This document shows positions 17,251 to 25,639 of a stretch of DNA of 64,000 nucleotides, piece by piece. The DNA comes from Arthrobacter_E sp044748305 (GTDB lineage: Bacteria > Actinomycetota > Actinomycetes > Actinomycetales > Micrococcaceae), in assembly GCF_044748305.1 (NCBI RefSeq), contig NZ_JBIVFT010000002.1, forward strand, positions 372,001 through 436,000, given 5' to 3'. The notes under the pieces were generated by a model. The model did not search any database, was not told the origin of the DNA, and saw only the letters and a program-made list of their open reading frames with translations. The position numbers were made by a program, and so were the translations under genes. Within the stretch, counting starts at the first letter, position 1. Each line of letters opens with the position of its first letter.

Positions 17251-18180
17251 TCAGGCTCTGGGATGCGCCTGGCGATAGCTGTCACGGAGACGTTCCACGG
17301 AGACGTGGGTGTAGAGCTGCGTGGTAGCCGGGGTGCTGTGCCCCAGGAGTTCCTGGACCGCGCGCAGCTCCGCGCCTCCGTCCAGCAGATGTGTCGCGGC
17401 GGTGTGCCGGAGAGCGTGCGGCCCCGTTGCGGCGGTGTCTCCGAGCGCTTGGAAGCGGGCGGCAACAAGCGAACGGACCTGACGAGGGTCGATCCTGCCT
17501 CCACGGGCGCCGAGGAAGAGTGCGGCACGGCTGGATGGTCCGGCCAAGGCGGGTCGACCTCTGCGAAGCCATCCCTCTACGGCACGGGCCGCCGGTGTTC
17601 CGAACGGCACGGTGCGCTCCTTGTCTCCCTTGCCGAGAACCTTCATGGTCCGGCGTTCCAGGTCGAGGTCGTCAACGTCCAGGCCTATCAGTTCACCGAC
17701 CCGGATTCCTGAGGCATAGAGCAGTTCGACGATTGCAAGGTTCCTCAGGGCCAGTGGGTCTCCGTCCTGGGCCGCTTCCTGCAGTTCCTGGAGCAGTTGA
17801 TCCATCTGAGAGGGGCGCAGCACGGTGGGCAGTGAGGAGGTTTTCTTCGGGGAGCGGAGCCTCAGGGTGGGGTCTTGCTGGACGTGACCTTCCCGGAGCA
17901 GCCAGGAGAACAGCGTTCTGGCGCTGGCCGCGTGCCGGGCGAGCGTGGCCCGCGCCTTGCCGTCCGACGACAGGCCGGCAAGCCAGTCCCTGAGCAGCTG
18001 AAGGTCCACTTCCTCCCAGGACGCCAGGCCCTGGCTGAGGGAGAAGGTCATCAGCTGCTGAGCGTCGGTCAGGTAGGCCTTCAGGGTGTTTCCGGACCGG
18101 CCACGTTCCCCGCTGAGGTACCGGGTGTAGTCCTCCAGAAAGTCCTGCCGGAAGCCGGGCTGCCGCGGTTCCGTGGTCAC
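17251..18180 (-). CDS. xerC: Tyrosine recombinase XerC
   Basis: XerC-type recombinases resolve chromosome dimers at dif together with XerD. The 309-residue length and position in the dprA block are those of chromosomal xerC rather than of a phage integrase. The catalytic residues are all present: R160 in ASGIRVGEL, K184 in GKGDKER, H255 and R258 in HALRHTAATH, H281 in LLGHS and the nucleophile Y290 in LYTHVS. The N-terminal SAM-like domain covers about residues 10-95. The start is GTG with AAAGGAA upstream. Confidence 0.93.
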   Translation of the reverse strand: MTTEPRQPGFRQDFLEDYTRYLSGERGRSGNTLKAYLTDAQQLMTFSLSQGLASWEEVDLQLLRDWLAGLSSDGKARATLARHAASARTLFSWLLREGHVQQDPTLRLRSPKKTSSLPTVLRPSQMDQLLQELQEAAQDGDPLALRNLAIVELLYASGIRVGELIGLDVDDLDLERRTMKVLGKGDKERTVPFGTPAARAVEGWLRRGRPALAGPSSRAALFLGARGGRIDPRQVRSLVAARFQALGDTAATGPHALRHTAATHLLDGGAELRAVQELLGHSTPATTQLYTHVSVERLRDSYRQAHPRA

Positions 18181-18401
18181 AGGCCGTTCCTTTCACATGT
18201 CGTAGTGGACTTTCATGGTGCCATTCCCGGAGCTGTTAGCTGGTTGGGCGCGCCCTGCGCCATCTGAGCGAGCCTGACGAAAGGCCATCAGCCCGACAGC
18301 TGCGGTTCCAGGTGGGGAGCACGGCTCCTCAGTCTTTTCCTGCTCAGTCTCTTCCTGCTCGGTCCTTCTCTGCGCGAAGCTTCGCCGTTCCGCCCTTCCC
18401 C

Positions 18402-19775
18402 TCAGTTCTTCCCTGTTCGGTCTTTCTCTGCGCGACGCTTCCAGCGCGCCCCGACGGCTTCTGCCAGTCCAAGCAACTGGAGCCGGCCAAGTCCTGCCCG
18501 CACATTCATCGAGTCCAGTCCTGCGACGATGCTCAGCTTGTCCACGGTGGAGGCGGTGCGCAGCGGGAGCGCATCGAGGAGAACCAGGTCTTCCAGAGCA
18601 AGTCCATCGTGAATCGCCGCCCGGGCCGTGGCTTCGTGGTCTGACGGGTCCGCTACCGGGCCGTCGAGAAGTTCCAGGACTTCCGAGACGTCGGTGACAA
18701 GCACTGCTCCACCCTCCCTCAGCAAGCGATGGCATCCTGCACTGCTGGCCGAGTGAACCGGTCCTGGTACAGCGGCCACGGCCCGGCCCAAAGCCTCTGC
18801 ATGATGTGCCGTGTTCAACGCACCGGAACGCCAACGTGCCTCGACCACCACGGTGGCACCCGAGAACGCGGCGATCAATCTGTTCCGCTGCAGGAAGCGG
18901 TACCGGGTCGGCGCCGACCCGGGCGGCACCTCGGCCACGACGGCACCCCTCTGGCCGACGACGCGCAGCAGTTCTTCATTGCCGCTGGGGTAGAAGCGAT
19001 CGATCCCACCTGCCATGAAAGCCATGGTGGGTATGCCCTCAGAAGCGGGGTCGTGTCCTGTCAGCGCAGCACGATGTGCGTGGGCGTCGATTCCATAGGC
19101 TCCGCCGGACACCACAGTGCGGCCGCGCCGTGCAAGCTCGTGGGCAAGATCGGCCGTCACGGCAGCCCCGTATCCGGTGCTGTCCCTCGATCCGACGATC
19201 GCCACCGCGTTCTCCGGGCCAGGCCAGGGACCCGGCCGGCCTCGGTACCAGAGCCCCAGAGGCCTCTGCAGCCCGAGATCGTTGAACTGTTCCGGCCACT
19301 CCTGGTCCGCAGGCACCAGGAAGCCCCCGCCGAGCCTCTCAACCACCGAAAGATCGCGGCCCGGGGCGAGAGACTCCAGCCGGGGCCGCCACCTCGCCAG
19401 CGCCGCAGAAAGCCCCTTCCACCCCCGGCTGGCATGGTGCTCCTCCAACAGCTCCCACAGCTGCTTCTCCAGGGTCGGCTCATGAGAGGAGCGGGATGTG
19501 ATGAAATCCAGGCAGTCCACGGCCCCCAACAATTCGACCAACGCCAGACCGGCAGCGTCCTGCGGTTCCATGAGCCGCGTCAGGGAAGCTCTGGCCAGGC
19601 GCTCCGAACGATCCACGGATCCGGACGGCTCTGAACGTTCCACAGCTTGCGCGGGTTGCACGACGACCCTGGAACCGATCACCGGCACCGCTTGTTCAAG
19701 GATTTCTCCGGTCGCTTCATCATGCCAGCCTTCCTCGACATGCCCGGAGTCGGCTCCGGGGCCCATCCCGCTCAT
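18402..19775 (-). CDS. dprA: DNA processing protein DprA/Smf
   Basis: DprA loads RecA on incoming single-stranded DNA in natural transformation and is widely conserved even in strains not known to be competent. The 457-residue protein has about 150 N-terminal residues before the Rossmann-like DprA core, which begins at AIVGSRDSTGYG and includes VVSGGAYGIDAHAHRAAL and EVPPGSAPTRYRFLQRNRLIA. A C-terminal winged-helix region follows (TVDKLSIVAGLDSMNVRAGL). ATG 19775 overlaps the yifB stop by 4 bases, indicating coupling. The last codons resemble a non-coding repeat just downstream. Confidence 0.92.
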   Translation of the reverse strand: MSGMGPGADSGHVEEGWHDEATGEILEQAVPVIGSRVVVQPAQAVERSEPSGSVDRSERLARASLTRLMEPQDAAGLALVELLGAVDCLDFITSRSSHEPTLEKQLWELLEEHHASRGWKGLSAALARWRPRLESLAPGRDLSVVERLGGGFLVPADQEWPEQFNDLGLQRPLGLWYRGRPGPWPGPENAVAIVGSRDSTGYGAAVTADLAHELARRGRTVVSGGAYGIDAHAHRAALTGHDPASEGIPTMAFMAGGIDRFYPSGNEELLRVVGQRGAVVAEVPPGSAPTRYRFLQRNRLIAAFSGATVVVEARWRSGALNTAHHAEALGRAVAAVPGPVHSASSAGCHRLLREGGAVLVTDVSEVLELLDGPVADPSDHEATARAAIHDGLALEDLVLLDALPLRTASTVDKLSIVAGLDSMNVRAGLGRLQLLGLAEAVGARWKRRAEKDRTGKN

Positions 19776-21325
19776 GAGCTCAGCTCCGGTGAACGTAGCG
19801 AGAGCGCCTGTCCGACATGATCGGCCGAGGGTGTGCCCTGGCCACTGAGATCCGACAGGGTCCACGCAAGTCTCAGTACCCTGTCATAGCCGCGAGCGCT
19901 GAGCACTCCCCGGTCCATTGCCGTGTCCAGGATGCGGGTGGTCTTGCCGTCGAGTCTCAGCGTGCCCCTCAGGACTTTGCCCGGCACCATGGAGTTGGTC
20001 TCGAGTCCGAAACGCCGCAATCGTTCGCTTTGGGCACCGCGAGCGGCTTCGACCCGCAGCCGGACCGCTGCGGTGGTTTCGGCGCTACCTTGAGCTTCCA
20101 GCTCCGCGCGGCTGATCTTGTGGACTGGCAGCTGGATGTCCACCCGGTCCAGAAGCGGGCCGGAGAGCTTACCGAAGTACCGGCGTCGCATGAGCGGCGT
20201 GCAGGTGCACTCGGTTCCCTTACCGCTGGATTTGCCACACGGGCACGGGTTCGCCGCGAGAATCAGCTGGAAGCGTGCGGGGTAGGAAGCCACTCCGTGC
20301 GCCCGATGAATCACGAGTTCGCCATGCTCCAAGGGCTGCCGGAGAGCGTCGAGAACACGTCGCTCATACTCGGGAGCCTCGTCCATGAACAGCACGCCCC
20401 GGTGGGCGCGAGAAGCGGCTCCGGGCCGTGGAAGTCCCGAGCCTCCGCCGATGATCGCGGCACACGTCGCCGTGTGATGCGGGTTCTCAAAAGGAGGGCG
20501 GCGCAGAAGCTCCCTGCGCACTTCTCCCTGATCTGCCAAGGAATGAATACTGGTGACTTCCAGTGCGGCGTCGTCGTCGAGCGCTGGAAGCAGCCCCGGC
20601 AGACGCTCCGCGAGCATCGTCTTCCCCGCTCCCGGCGGTCCGACCATGAGCATGTGGTGGGCGCCGGCCGCCGCGACCTCCAACGCAAAACGCGCCTCGG
20701 ACTGCCCGGCAACCTCCGCCAGATCCGGCTCCGCCCCGGAAGATCCCGCCGCCTGTTCCGTATTTCCCGTCTCCAGTGGCTCGAAACCGAGATTCAGGTC
20801 CTTCGGTTCAGCCCCGAAGTCAAGTACCAGACGAGCGAAAGTGGCGTAAGAGGAGACCTCCGCTCCCGGCACCAAGGAGGCCTCCGCCGCATTCCCGCGG
20901 GCCACCACCACACGCCTATGGCCGGCCTTCACGGCCGCAGCCACCGCGGGCAGCACGCCCCGCACCGGCCGAAGTCTGCCATCGAGCCCGAGCTCTGCCA
21001 GGAACACCACGCCCTCCGTGCCCCGGATCTCCCCATTGGCGGCGACGGTCGAGACAGCTATCGCCAAATCGAATCCCGAACCCCGCTTCGGCAAGGACGC
21101 CGGGAACAGATTCACCGTGATCTTCCGCCGGCTCAACGGAATACCCGAATTCGTCGCACAGGAACGGATCCGTTCACGCGACTCCGATAACGCAGTGTCC
21201 GGCAGGCCAAGGATCACGAACCCTGGCAGCGTGTTCCCGATGTCCGCCTCGACCTCGACCATCCGTCCCCGCAGACCGTTCAACGCCACGGACAGACACC
21301 TGCCCACACCCCGAGCCCGGCCCAC
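19772..21325 (-). CDS. YifB/ComM-like Mg-chelatase-family AAA+ ATPase
   Basis: This 517-residue AAA+ protein belongs to the YifB/ComM group; ComM acts as a branch-migration helicase in transformation. An N-terminal S5-like domain (LPGFVILGLPDTALSESRER) is followed by Walker A GPPGAGKTMLAERLPG and the Walker B/arginine region LFMDEAPEY. A cysteine cluster ANPCPCG...CTC follows, and a C-terminal Mg-chelatase domain ends the protein. It starts at GTG one base after the yraN stop and overlaps dprA, so yraN-yifB-dprA form a tightly packed DNA-uptake operon. Confidence 0.92.
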   Translation of the reverse strand: MGRARGVGRCLSVALNGLRGRMVEVEADIGNTLPGFVILGLPDTALSESRERIRSCATNSGIPLSRRKITVNLFPASLPKRGSGFDLAIAVSTVAANGEIRGTEGVVFLAELGLDGRLRPVRGVLPAVAAAVKAGHRRVVVARGNAAEASLVPGAEVSSYATFARLVLDFGAEPKDLNLGFEPLETGNTEQAAGSSGAEPDLAEVAGQSEARFALEVAAAGAHHMLMVGPPGAGKTMLAERLPGLLPALDDDAALEVTSIHSLADQGEVRRELLRRPPFENPHHTATCAAIIGGGSGLPRPGAASRAHRGVLFMDEAPEYERRVLDALRQPLEHGELVIHRAHGVASYPARFQLILAANPCPCGKSSGKGTECTCTPLMRRRYFGKLSGPLLDRVDIQLPVHKISRAELEAQGSAETTAAVRLRVEAARGAQSERLRRFGLETNSMVPGKVLRGTLRLDGKTTRILDTAMDRGVLSARGYDRVLRLAWTLSDLSGQGTPSADHVGQALSLRSPELSS

Positions 21326-21326
21326 C

Positions 21327-21683
21327 TCAGCCGATCCCCTTCAAATGCTCGATGACCGGAGCAGCACCACGAGGAGCCAGCACCGCGATCGCATCAAGAC
21401 GTCTCTTGGGCAAACGGAGAGCATGCTCCCCCGCCCACTGCCGGGCCAGACGATGAAGCCTCAACAGCTTCTCCCGAGTCACGGCCTCGAACGGATGCCC
21501 GTAGTCCATATTGCTGCGCGTCTTGACCTCAGCCACCACCAAGGTGTCACCATCGACCGCCACGATATCCAGCTCCCCCGCCGCACACCGCCAATTCTGC
21601 TCCACCACACGCATCCCCTGGTCCTCCAGAAAATCCGCGGCAAGCGCTTCACCGCGCCACCCGAGCACGTCCTTCGTTCTCAT
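21327..21683 (-). CDS. YraN family (UPF0102) nuclease-fold protein
   Basis: This 118-residue protein has the Holliday-junction-resolvase-like fold of UPF0102. The pattern GEALAADFLEDQGM, then ELDIVAVDGDTLVVAEVKTR with D, E and K of a PD-(D/E)XK site, and a C-terminal RLDAIAV is typical. Biochemical function is unproven in most members. It starts the yraN-yifB-dprA operon. Confidence 0.9.
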   Translation of the reverse strand: MRTKDVLGWRGEALAADFLEDQGMRVVEQNWRCAAGELDIVAVDGDTLVVAEVKTRSNMDYGHPFEAVTREKLLRLHRLARQWAGEHALRLPKRRLDAIAVLAPRGAAPVIEHLKGIG

Positions 21684-21835
21684 GTATCCACCTCCGACAC
21701 CAGTCTTCAGCGGCGAGAACCCTCCCGGGGAAAGCGGACAAGCTATGTGGACAGGGCCCGGGCAAAAACCTCCACAACAGCCGAAAGAGCGGGCTCACCA
21801 CGCCCCATTCGTGCGCACCGTGCGATGATGCACAC

Positions 21836-22384
21836 ATGGCACTGCCCACTCCGACCCTGGAAACCGCGAGTCTTCGACTTCGTCCCTTTGCCGAGGCCGA
21901 TGCCGAGGACCTGTTCGCATTGCAGAGCGATGCCGACGTCCTTCGCTATTGGGACTCCCCACCGTGGACCGACAGGACATCAGTCACGCGCTTCATGGAC
22001 GGATGCCGGCGGATGTCAGAGGAAGGCAGCGGCGCACGCGTGGTGATCGAACGGATCTCCGATCACAGCTTCGTCGGCTGGTGCACCTTCAACAGCTGGA
22101 ACCCCGAGTTCCGCAGCGCCTCGCTGGGCTACTGTCTCAATCAGTCGAGCTGGGGCCGCGGCTATGCGACCGAGGCAGCGCGTGCCCTTCTCCGATGGGC
22201 GTTCGCGACACTCGATCTGAACCGCGTCCAGTCCGAGACCGACACCGGAAATTGGGCGTCCGCCCGTGTGCTGGAAAAGCTTGGCTTCGTGCTCGAAGGC
22301 ACTCTCCGCGAGGACTGCATCGTGAACGGGGATGTGTCGGATTCCTGGGTGTATGGGCTGCTGCGTCGTGACTGGAAAGGATGA
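21836..22384 (+). CDS. GNAT N-acetyltransferase, RimJ/RimL type
   Basis: This 182-residue acetyl-CoA-dependent N-acyltransferase begins with TASLRLRPFAEADAEDLFAL, the classic RimJ/RimL opening. Motif A is WGRGYATEAARALLRWAF, with the glycine-rich acetyl-CoA loop. It ends with the usual LGFVLEGTLRED and YGLLRRDW blocks. The substrate could be a ribosomal protein, small amine or antibiotic and cannot be told. It sits on the plus strand inside an otherwise minus-strand core block, between yraN and the DUF2469 gene, so it is probably a later insertion. Confidence 0.88.
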   Translation: MALPTPTLETASLRLRPFAEADAEDLFALQSDADVLRYWDSPPWTDRTSVTRFMDGCRRMSEEGSGARVVIERISDHSFVGWCTFNSWNPEFRSASLGYCLNQSSWGRGYATEAARALLRWAFATLDLNRVQSETDTGNWASARVLEKLGFVLEGTLREDCIVNGDVSDSWVYGLLRRDWKG

Positions 22385-22432
22385 CGCCCCGAAGTCCCAG
22401 AGCCGCCCGCGTCACCTTGACCGGAAAGGGGC

Positions 22433-22759
22433 TCAGTTCCCCAGGTCATCGGGCTGTGGCAGGCCCAGGTCGTCGTTCCGTGGCAGCTCTTCGACGTTGA
22501 CGTCCTTGAACGTGATCACCCGGACGTTCTTCACGAACCGCGCCGTGCGGTAGACGTCCCAGACCCAGGCGTCATTGAGTGTCAGGTCGAAATAGACCTC
22601 CCCGTCGGCGCTGCGGGCCTGCAGATCGACATGGTTGGCCAGATAGAAGCGCCGCTCGGTCTCCACGACGTAGCTGAAGAGTCCCACCACGTCCCGGTAC
22701 TCGCGGTACAGCTGGAGTTCCATCTCGGTTTCGTAATTCTCAAGATCCTCGGCACTCAT
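22433..22759 (-). CDS. DUF2469 family protein
   Basis: This 108-residue acidic protein is conserved across actinobacteria between rnhB and yraN. ATG 22759 has GGAAGA upstream. Recognisable family sequence includes SAEDLENYETEMELQLYREY and FYLANHVDL. The structure is probably mixed alpha/beta and no function is established. It follows rnhB after 52 bases on the same strand. Confidence 0.88.
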   Translation of the reverse strand: MSAEDLENYETEMELQLYREYRDVVGLFSYVVETERRFYLANHVDLQARSADGEVYFDLTLNDAWVWDVYRTARFVKNVRVITFKDVNVEELPRNDDLGLPQPDDLGN

Positions 22760-22811
22760 GTTTCCATCTTCCCTCAGCGGACAGGGTGGCGCACGCCATC
22801 CGATCCCGTTC

Positions 22812-23507
22812 TCAGAGGAGCTTCCAGCTCCTGCGGTGCTGTTCACACGCCCCGTGCTCGCGCAGGGCGGTCTTGTGGACTGCCGTCCCGTAGCCCTTGT
22901 TGATCTCCCAGCCGAACATGGGGAACTCCTGTGCCATGACGGCCATCAACTCGTCACGTTCCACCTTGGCGAGAATGCTTGCAGCCGCAACGCCCTGGCA
23001 GTCCATGTCCGCCTTGATCCGCATGGTCACCGGCAGATCGCGGAGGCTGGGAACGCCGTCGTCCTCGCCCGACGTCGACGACGGCGCCAGAGCGTCGAAC
23101 AGGGAATCCGCCGGGCGCTGAAGCCAATTGTGCTTTCCATCCAGCAGCACGGCGTCGGCCACGCCTCCGGCGCCCCGCACCTGCGCCCAGGCCCGTTCAG
23201 CGGCAAGCGCCAGTGCTTCCACGATGCCGAACGCATCGATCTCAGCCGCCTGTGCGTGCCCGACTGCTGCGTGACGTGCCCAATCCCGGACCACGGGAAC
23301 CAGTTCTTCGCGCCGAGCAGCCTTCAGGAGCTTGGAATCCCGCACCTGCGGAAGTTCCACCAGCTGTTCCAGATCCAGAACCGTGAGCCCCACGCTGACG
23401 GGCCCCGCCAGCGCGCCACGCCCCACCTCGTCGAGGCAGGCCAGGAAGCGGACTCCCTGGGTGGCAAGGGAACGTTCGAACTCCAGTGTGGGAGCAGGCA
23501 AGGTCAC
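22812..23507 (-). CDS. rnhB: Ribonuclease HII
   Basis: RNase HII removes ribonucleotides and RNA primers from DNA-RNA hybrids. The 231-residue protein has the catalytic motif DEVGRGALAGP near residue 26 and a later acidic residue in VLLDGKHN. The MRIKADMDCQGVAAASILAKVERD region is diagnostic. Its GTG overlaps the stop codon of the upstream signal peptidase gene (GTGA), so it is coupled to lepB. Confidence 0.94.
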   Translation of the reverse strand: MTLPAPTLEFERSLATQGVRFLACLDEVGRGALAGPVSVGLTVLDLEQLVELPQVRDSKLLKAARREELVPVVRDWARHAAVGHAQAAEIDAFGIVEALALAAERAWAQVRGAGGVADAVLLDGKHNWLQRPADSLFDALAPSSTSGEDDGVPSLRDLPVTMRIKADMDCQGVAAASILAKVERDELMAVMAQEFPMFGWEINKGYGTAVHKTALREHGACEQHRRSWKLL

Positions 23508-24322
23508 TCCCCGGAATGGCTCGCCAGAGCCGCGGGGATCTGATCGGGACGCACGTTCTCGGCAGCCTTCGCCGGCGCGGGCACGTCCTTGAACACCTCG
23601 GGATAGTTGCCCAGGCCGCCCATCCGGTTCAGCGGGAGGACGATGACGACGGCGCGGCCCTCCACATCGCTGATGTCCACGAAACCGGCGCCCGGTCCGC
23701 CCTGGTGGGCCCGCGAGTCCGCGGAGTTGTTCCGGTTATCGCCCATGACCCAGATCTTGCCGGCGGGCACGGTCACATCGAATCTCTGCGGAACAGGCTT
23801 GACGGCCGGGTTGATGTAGCTCTCGTTGAGGCTCACACCATTGACCTGGATTCTGTCCTGGGCGTCACAGCAGACCACGTGATCCCCCGGCAGCCCGATC
23901 ACGCGCTTGACCAGGTACTGCTTGGATTCATCCGGCAGAAGTCCGAGGAAGGCCAGGGAATCGTTCACCCAGGCGAAGGGACCACGGTTCGTCTGTTCGA
24001 TCGGCGGAAGCCAGCCCTTGGTGTCCCGGAAGACCACCACGTCGCCGTGCTCCAGGCCGATCGGCGTGGGCACCAGGCGGTTCACGAAGATCCTGTCGTT
24101 GACCTCGAGGGTCTGAACCATCGACTCACTCGGTACGTAGAAGGCCCGGAAGAGGAAGGTCTTGATGAGGAAGGACAGCAGGACCGCCACTCCGACGATC
24201 ACGCCGATCTCCTTCAAGAAGGAGAGCACCGGATGTTCTTTTTTCCGCCTCTTCGAACGGCTTCTGCGTTCGTCTGGCGCCTGTCCGGCCTGCGAGTCCG
24301 GTTCAGGAAGGTGTGCTCCCAA
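23504..24322 (-). CDS. lepB: Signal peptidase I (distal copy)
   Basis: This type I signal peptidase removes signal peptides from exported proteins at the outer face of the membrane. One membrane helix (VLSFLKEIGVIVGVAVLLSF) follows a charged N terminus. The catalytic Ser is in VPSESMVQTL and the Lys in LVKRVIGLPGDHVV. I place the start at TTG 24322 because GGAAGGA lies 6-7 bases upstream. An in-frame TTG at 24352 would add ten residues and overlap the other lepB, without a clear binding site. It follows a second signal peptidase gene and is coupled to rnhB. Confidence 0.92.
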   Translation of the reverse strand: MGAHLPEPDSQAGQAPDERRSRSKRRKKEHPVLSFLKEIGVIVGVAVLLSFLIKTFLFRAFYVPSESMVQTLEVNDRIFVNRLVPTPIGLEHGDVVVFRDTKGWLPPIEQTNRGPFAWVNDSLAFLGLLPDESKQYLVKRVIGLPGDHVVCCDAQDRIQVNGVSLNESYINPAVKPVPQRFDVTVPAGKIWVMGDNRNNSADSRAHQGGPGAGFVDISDVEGRAVVIVLPLNRMGGLGNYPEVFKDVPAPAKAAENVRPDQIPAALASHSGE

Positions 24323-24341
24323 TGCTGTCCTTCCGTTCGGG

Positions 24342-24998
24342 TCATCGGCCAAGCGCCGGTGACGGGATCTGTCTCAATCTATCAAGCGGCCAGACGATCC
24401 TGACCGGTTCCCCCAGGACACGCTCGACCGGGATCATGCCGCCGCCCGGTGCACCCAGCAATGACCGGGAGTCGACGGACACGGAGCGGTGATCCCCCAT
24501 CAGCCATAGCCGGCCGGCCGGCACCAGGACGTTGAAGGAGACCGTGCTCGGCGCATCTCCGGGATAGAGATAGGGCTCGTCCACGGCCTTCCCATTGACC
24601 GTCAGCCTGCCGTTCGCGGTGCAGCACACCACATGATCTCCGGCCACTCCGATGACGCGTTTCACGTACACCGTGTCCTGTCCGACGATGCCGAGCCAGC
24701 GCCCTGCCTCGCTCAACCCGTCCAGGACGGGTCCCCGACCACTGTCGGCCGGGTCCAGGGAGCCGCGTCCGTCGAAGACCACCAAGTCCCCCCGTTCAGG
24801 CGCCCGTCCTTGAAACGCCGTCTTGGAGACCGCGATCCGGTCCCCCTCCTGCAACAGGGGTTCCATGGACGCCGACGGGATGTAATACACGTCCACCCAC
24901 AAGGCCCGGACGCACGAGATCACGAGCACCGCGACAACCACCCCGAGAGCGACAAAACGCCAGCCCCGGAAGGGGGACTGGCGTTTTGTCGTCTTCAT
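24342..24998 (-). CDS. lepB: Signal peptidase I (proximal copy)
   Basis: This second type I signal peptidase has 218 residues. A single N-terminal membrane helix (FVALGVVVAVLVISCVRALW) precedes the catalytic Ser in IPSASMEP and the Lys in YVKRVIGVAGDHVV. The MGDHRSVSVDSRS box is intact. It is shorter than the distal copy and lacks the long cytoplasmic tail. Codons 3-17 contain a strong inverted repeat that would fold over the start of the message. Having two adjacent genes suggests a division of labour between preproteins. Confidence 0.92.
   Translation of the reverse strand: MKTTKRQSPFRGWRFVALGVVVAVLVISCVRALWVDVYYIPSASMEPLLQEGDRIAVSKTAFQGRAPERGDLVVFDGRGSLDPADSGRGPVLDGLSEAGRWLGIVGQDTVYVKRVIGVAGDHVVCCTANGRLTVNGKAVDEPYLYPGDAPSTVSFNVLVPAGRLWLMGDHRSVSVDSRSLLGAPGGGMIPVERVLGEPVRIVWPLDRLRQIPSPALGR
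24950..24991 (-). promoter_or_regulatory. Strong hairpin inside the first codons of lepB (proximal)
   Basis: CGACAAAACGCCAG (24950-24963) is perfectly complementary to 24978-24991. A further CCCC/GGGG pairing with one bulged base brings the stem to 18 pairs. On the minus-strand message it spans nucleotides 8-49 of the lepB coding region, downstream of rplS. It may be an rplS terminator overlapping the next gene, or a translation control structure. Confidence 0.55.
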
Positions 24999-25055
24999 GA
25001 AGAAGTGATCCTCTGGGGAGGTACTCGCGGTGACCGCGGGTGCTCCCGCGAAGGA

Positions 25056-25415
25056 TTACTTGGAGGCGCCGAAGTCGCGCTTCTCCTTGATCTTTGCTGC
25101 CTTGCCGCGCAGCTTGCGCATGTAGTACAGCTTGGCGCGGCGCACGTCACCACGGGTGACGAGCTCGATCTTCTCGATGATCGGGGAGTGCACCGGGAAG
25201 GTACGCTCCACACCGACACCGAAGGAGACCTTGCGGACCGTGAAGGTCTCGCGGACACCGGCACCCTGACGGCCGACGACGAAGCCCTGGAAGACCTGAA
25301 CACGGCTGTTCTTGCCTTCGATGATGTTGACGTGCACCTTGAGGGTGTCGCCGGGGCGGAAGTCGGGGACGTCGTTACGCAGCGAGGCTGCGTCGATGGA
25401 ATCGAGGATGTTCAT
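25056..25415 (-). CDS. rplS: 50S ribosomal protein L19
   Basis: L19 sits at the 30S-50S interface. The 119-residue protein starts at ATG 25415 with AGGAG 8 bases upstream and has the family pattern MNILDSIDAASLRNDVPDFRPGDTLKV split over its first 27 residues. It continues with SRVQVFQGFVVGRQG and ends in a lysine-rich tail. It precedes the two signal peptidase genes and follows trmD after a 224-base gap. Confidence 0.97.
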   Translation of the reverse strand: MNILDSIDAASLRNDVPDFRPGDTLKVHVNIIEGKNSRVQVFQGFVVGRQGAGVRETFTVRKVSFGVGVERTFPVHSPIIEKIELVTRGDVRRAKLYYMRKLRGKAAKIKEKRDFGASK

Positions 25416-25639
25416 AGATCCACTCCTGGCGGACGCCACAGGTCATCCGCTTTGGTAGCCAGCATCCCGACGGCTCGGCCGGGCAGGATGCTGAAGTGTG
25501 CTCGCCGCGGTTCCCGGGGATGGGTTCCGCGGTGGTCCGCTTGTTGGCCGTGCGCCCCCTGTGGCAGGCGGCAGCCCAATGGACACCAAGAGTCAATTTT
25601 GCCACAGAGACCTCTCCGTGACCAATCGCACGCAGCGCG
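25416..25639 (-). promoter_or_regulatory. rplS leader/promoter region
   Basis: These 224 bases between trmD and rplS on the minus strand are long for this packed block, so rplS probably has its own promoter. A TTGACT hexamer occurs on the minus strand near 25594. The 8-base inverted repeat CAGCATCC (25460-25467) with GGATGCTG (25486-25493) lies about 45 bases before the start codon. A leader structure for autoregulation is possible but not shown. Confidence 0.35.

Noticed and set aside
17251..18180. Phage or element integrase
   Set aside because: The tyrosine recombinase lies in the conserved dprA block, has the length and motifs of chromosomal XerC, and no attachment sites or phage genes flank it.
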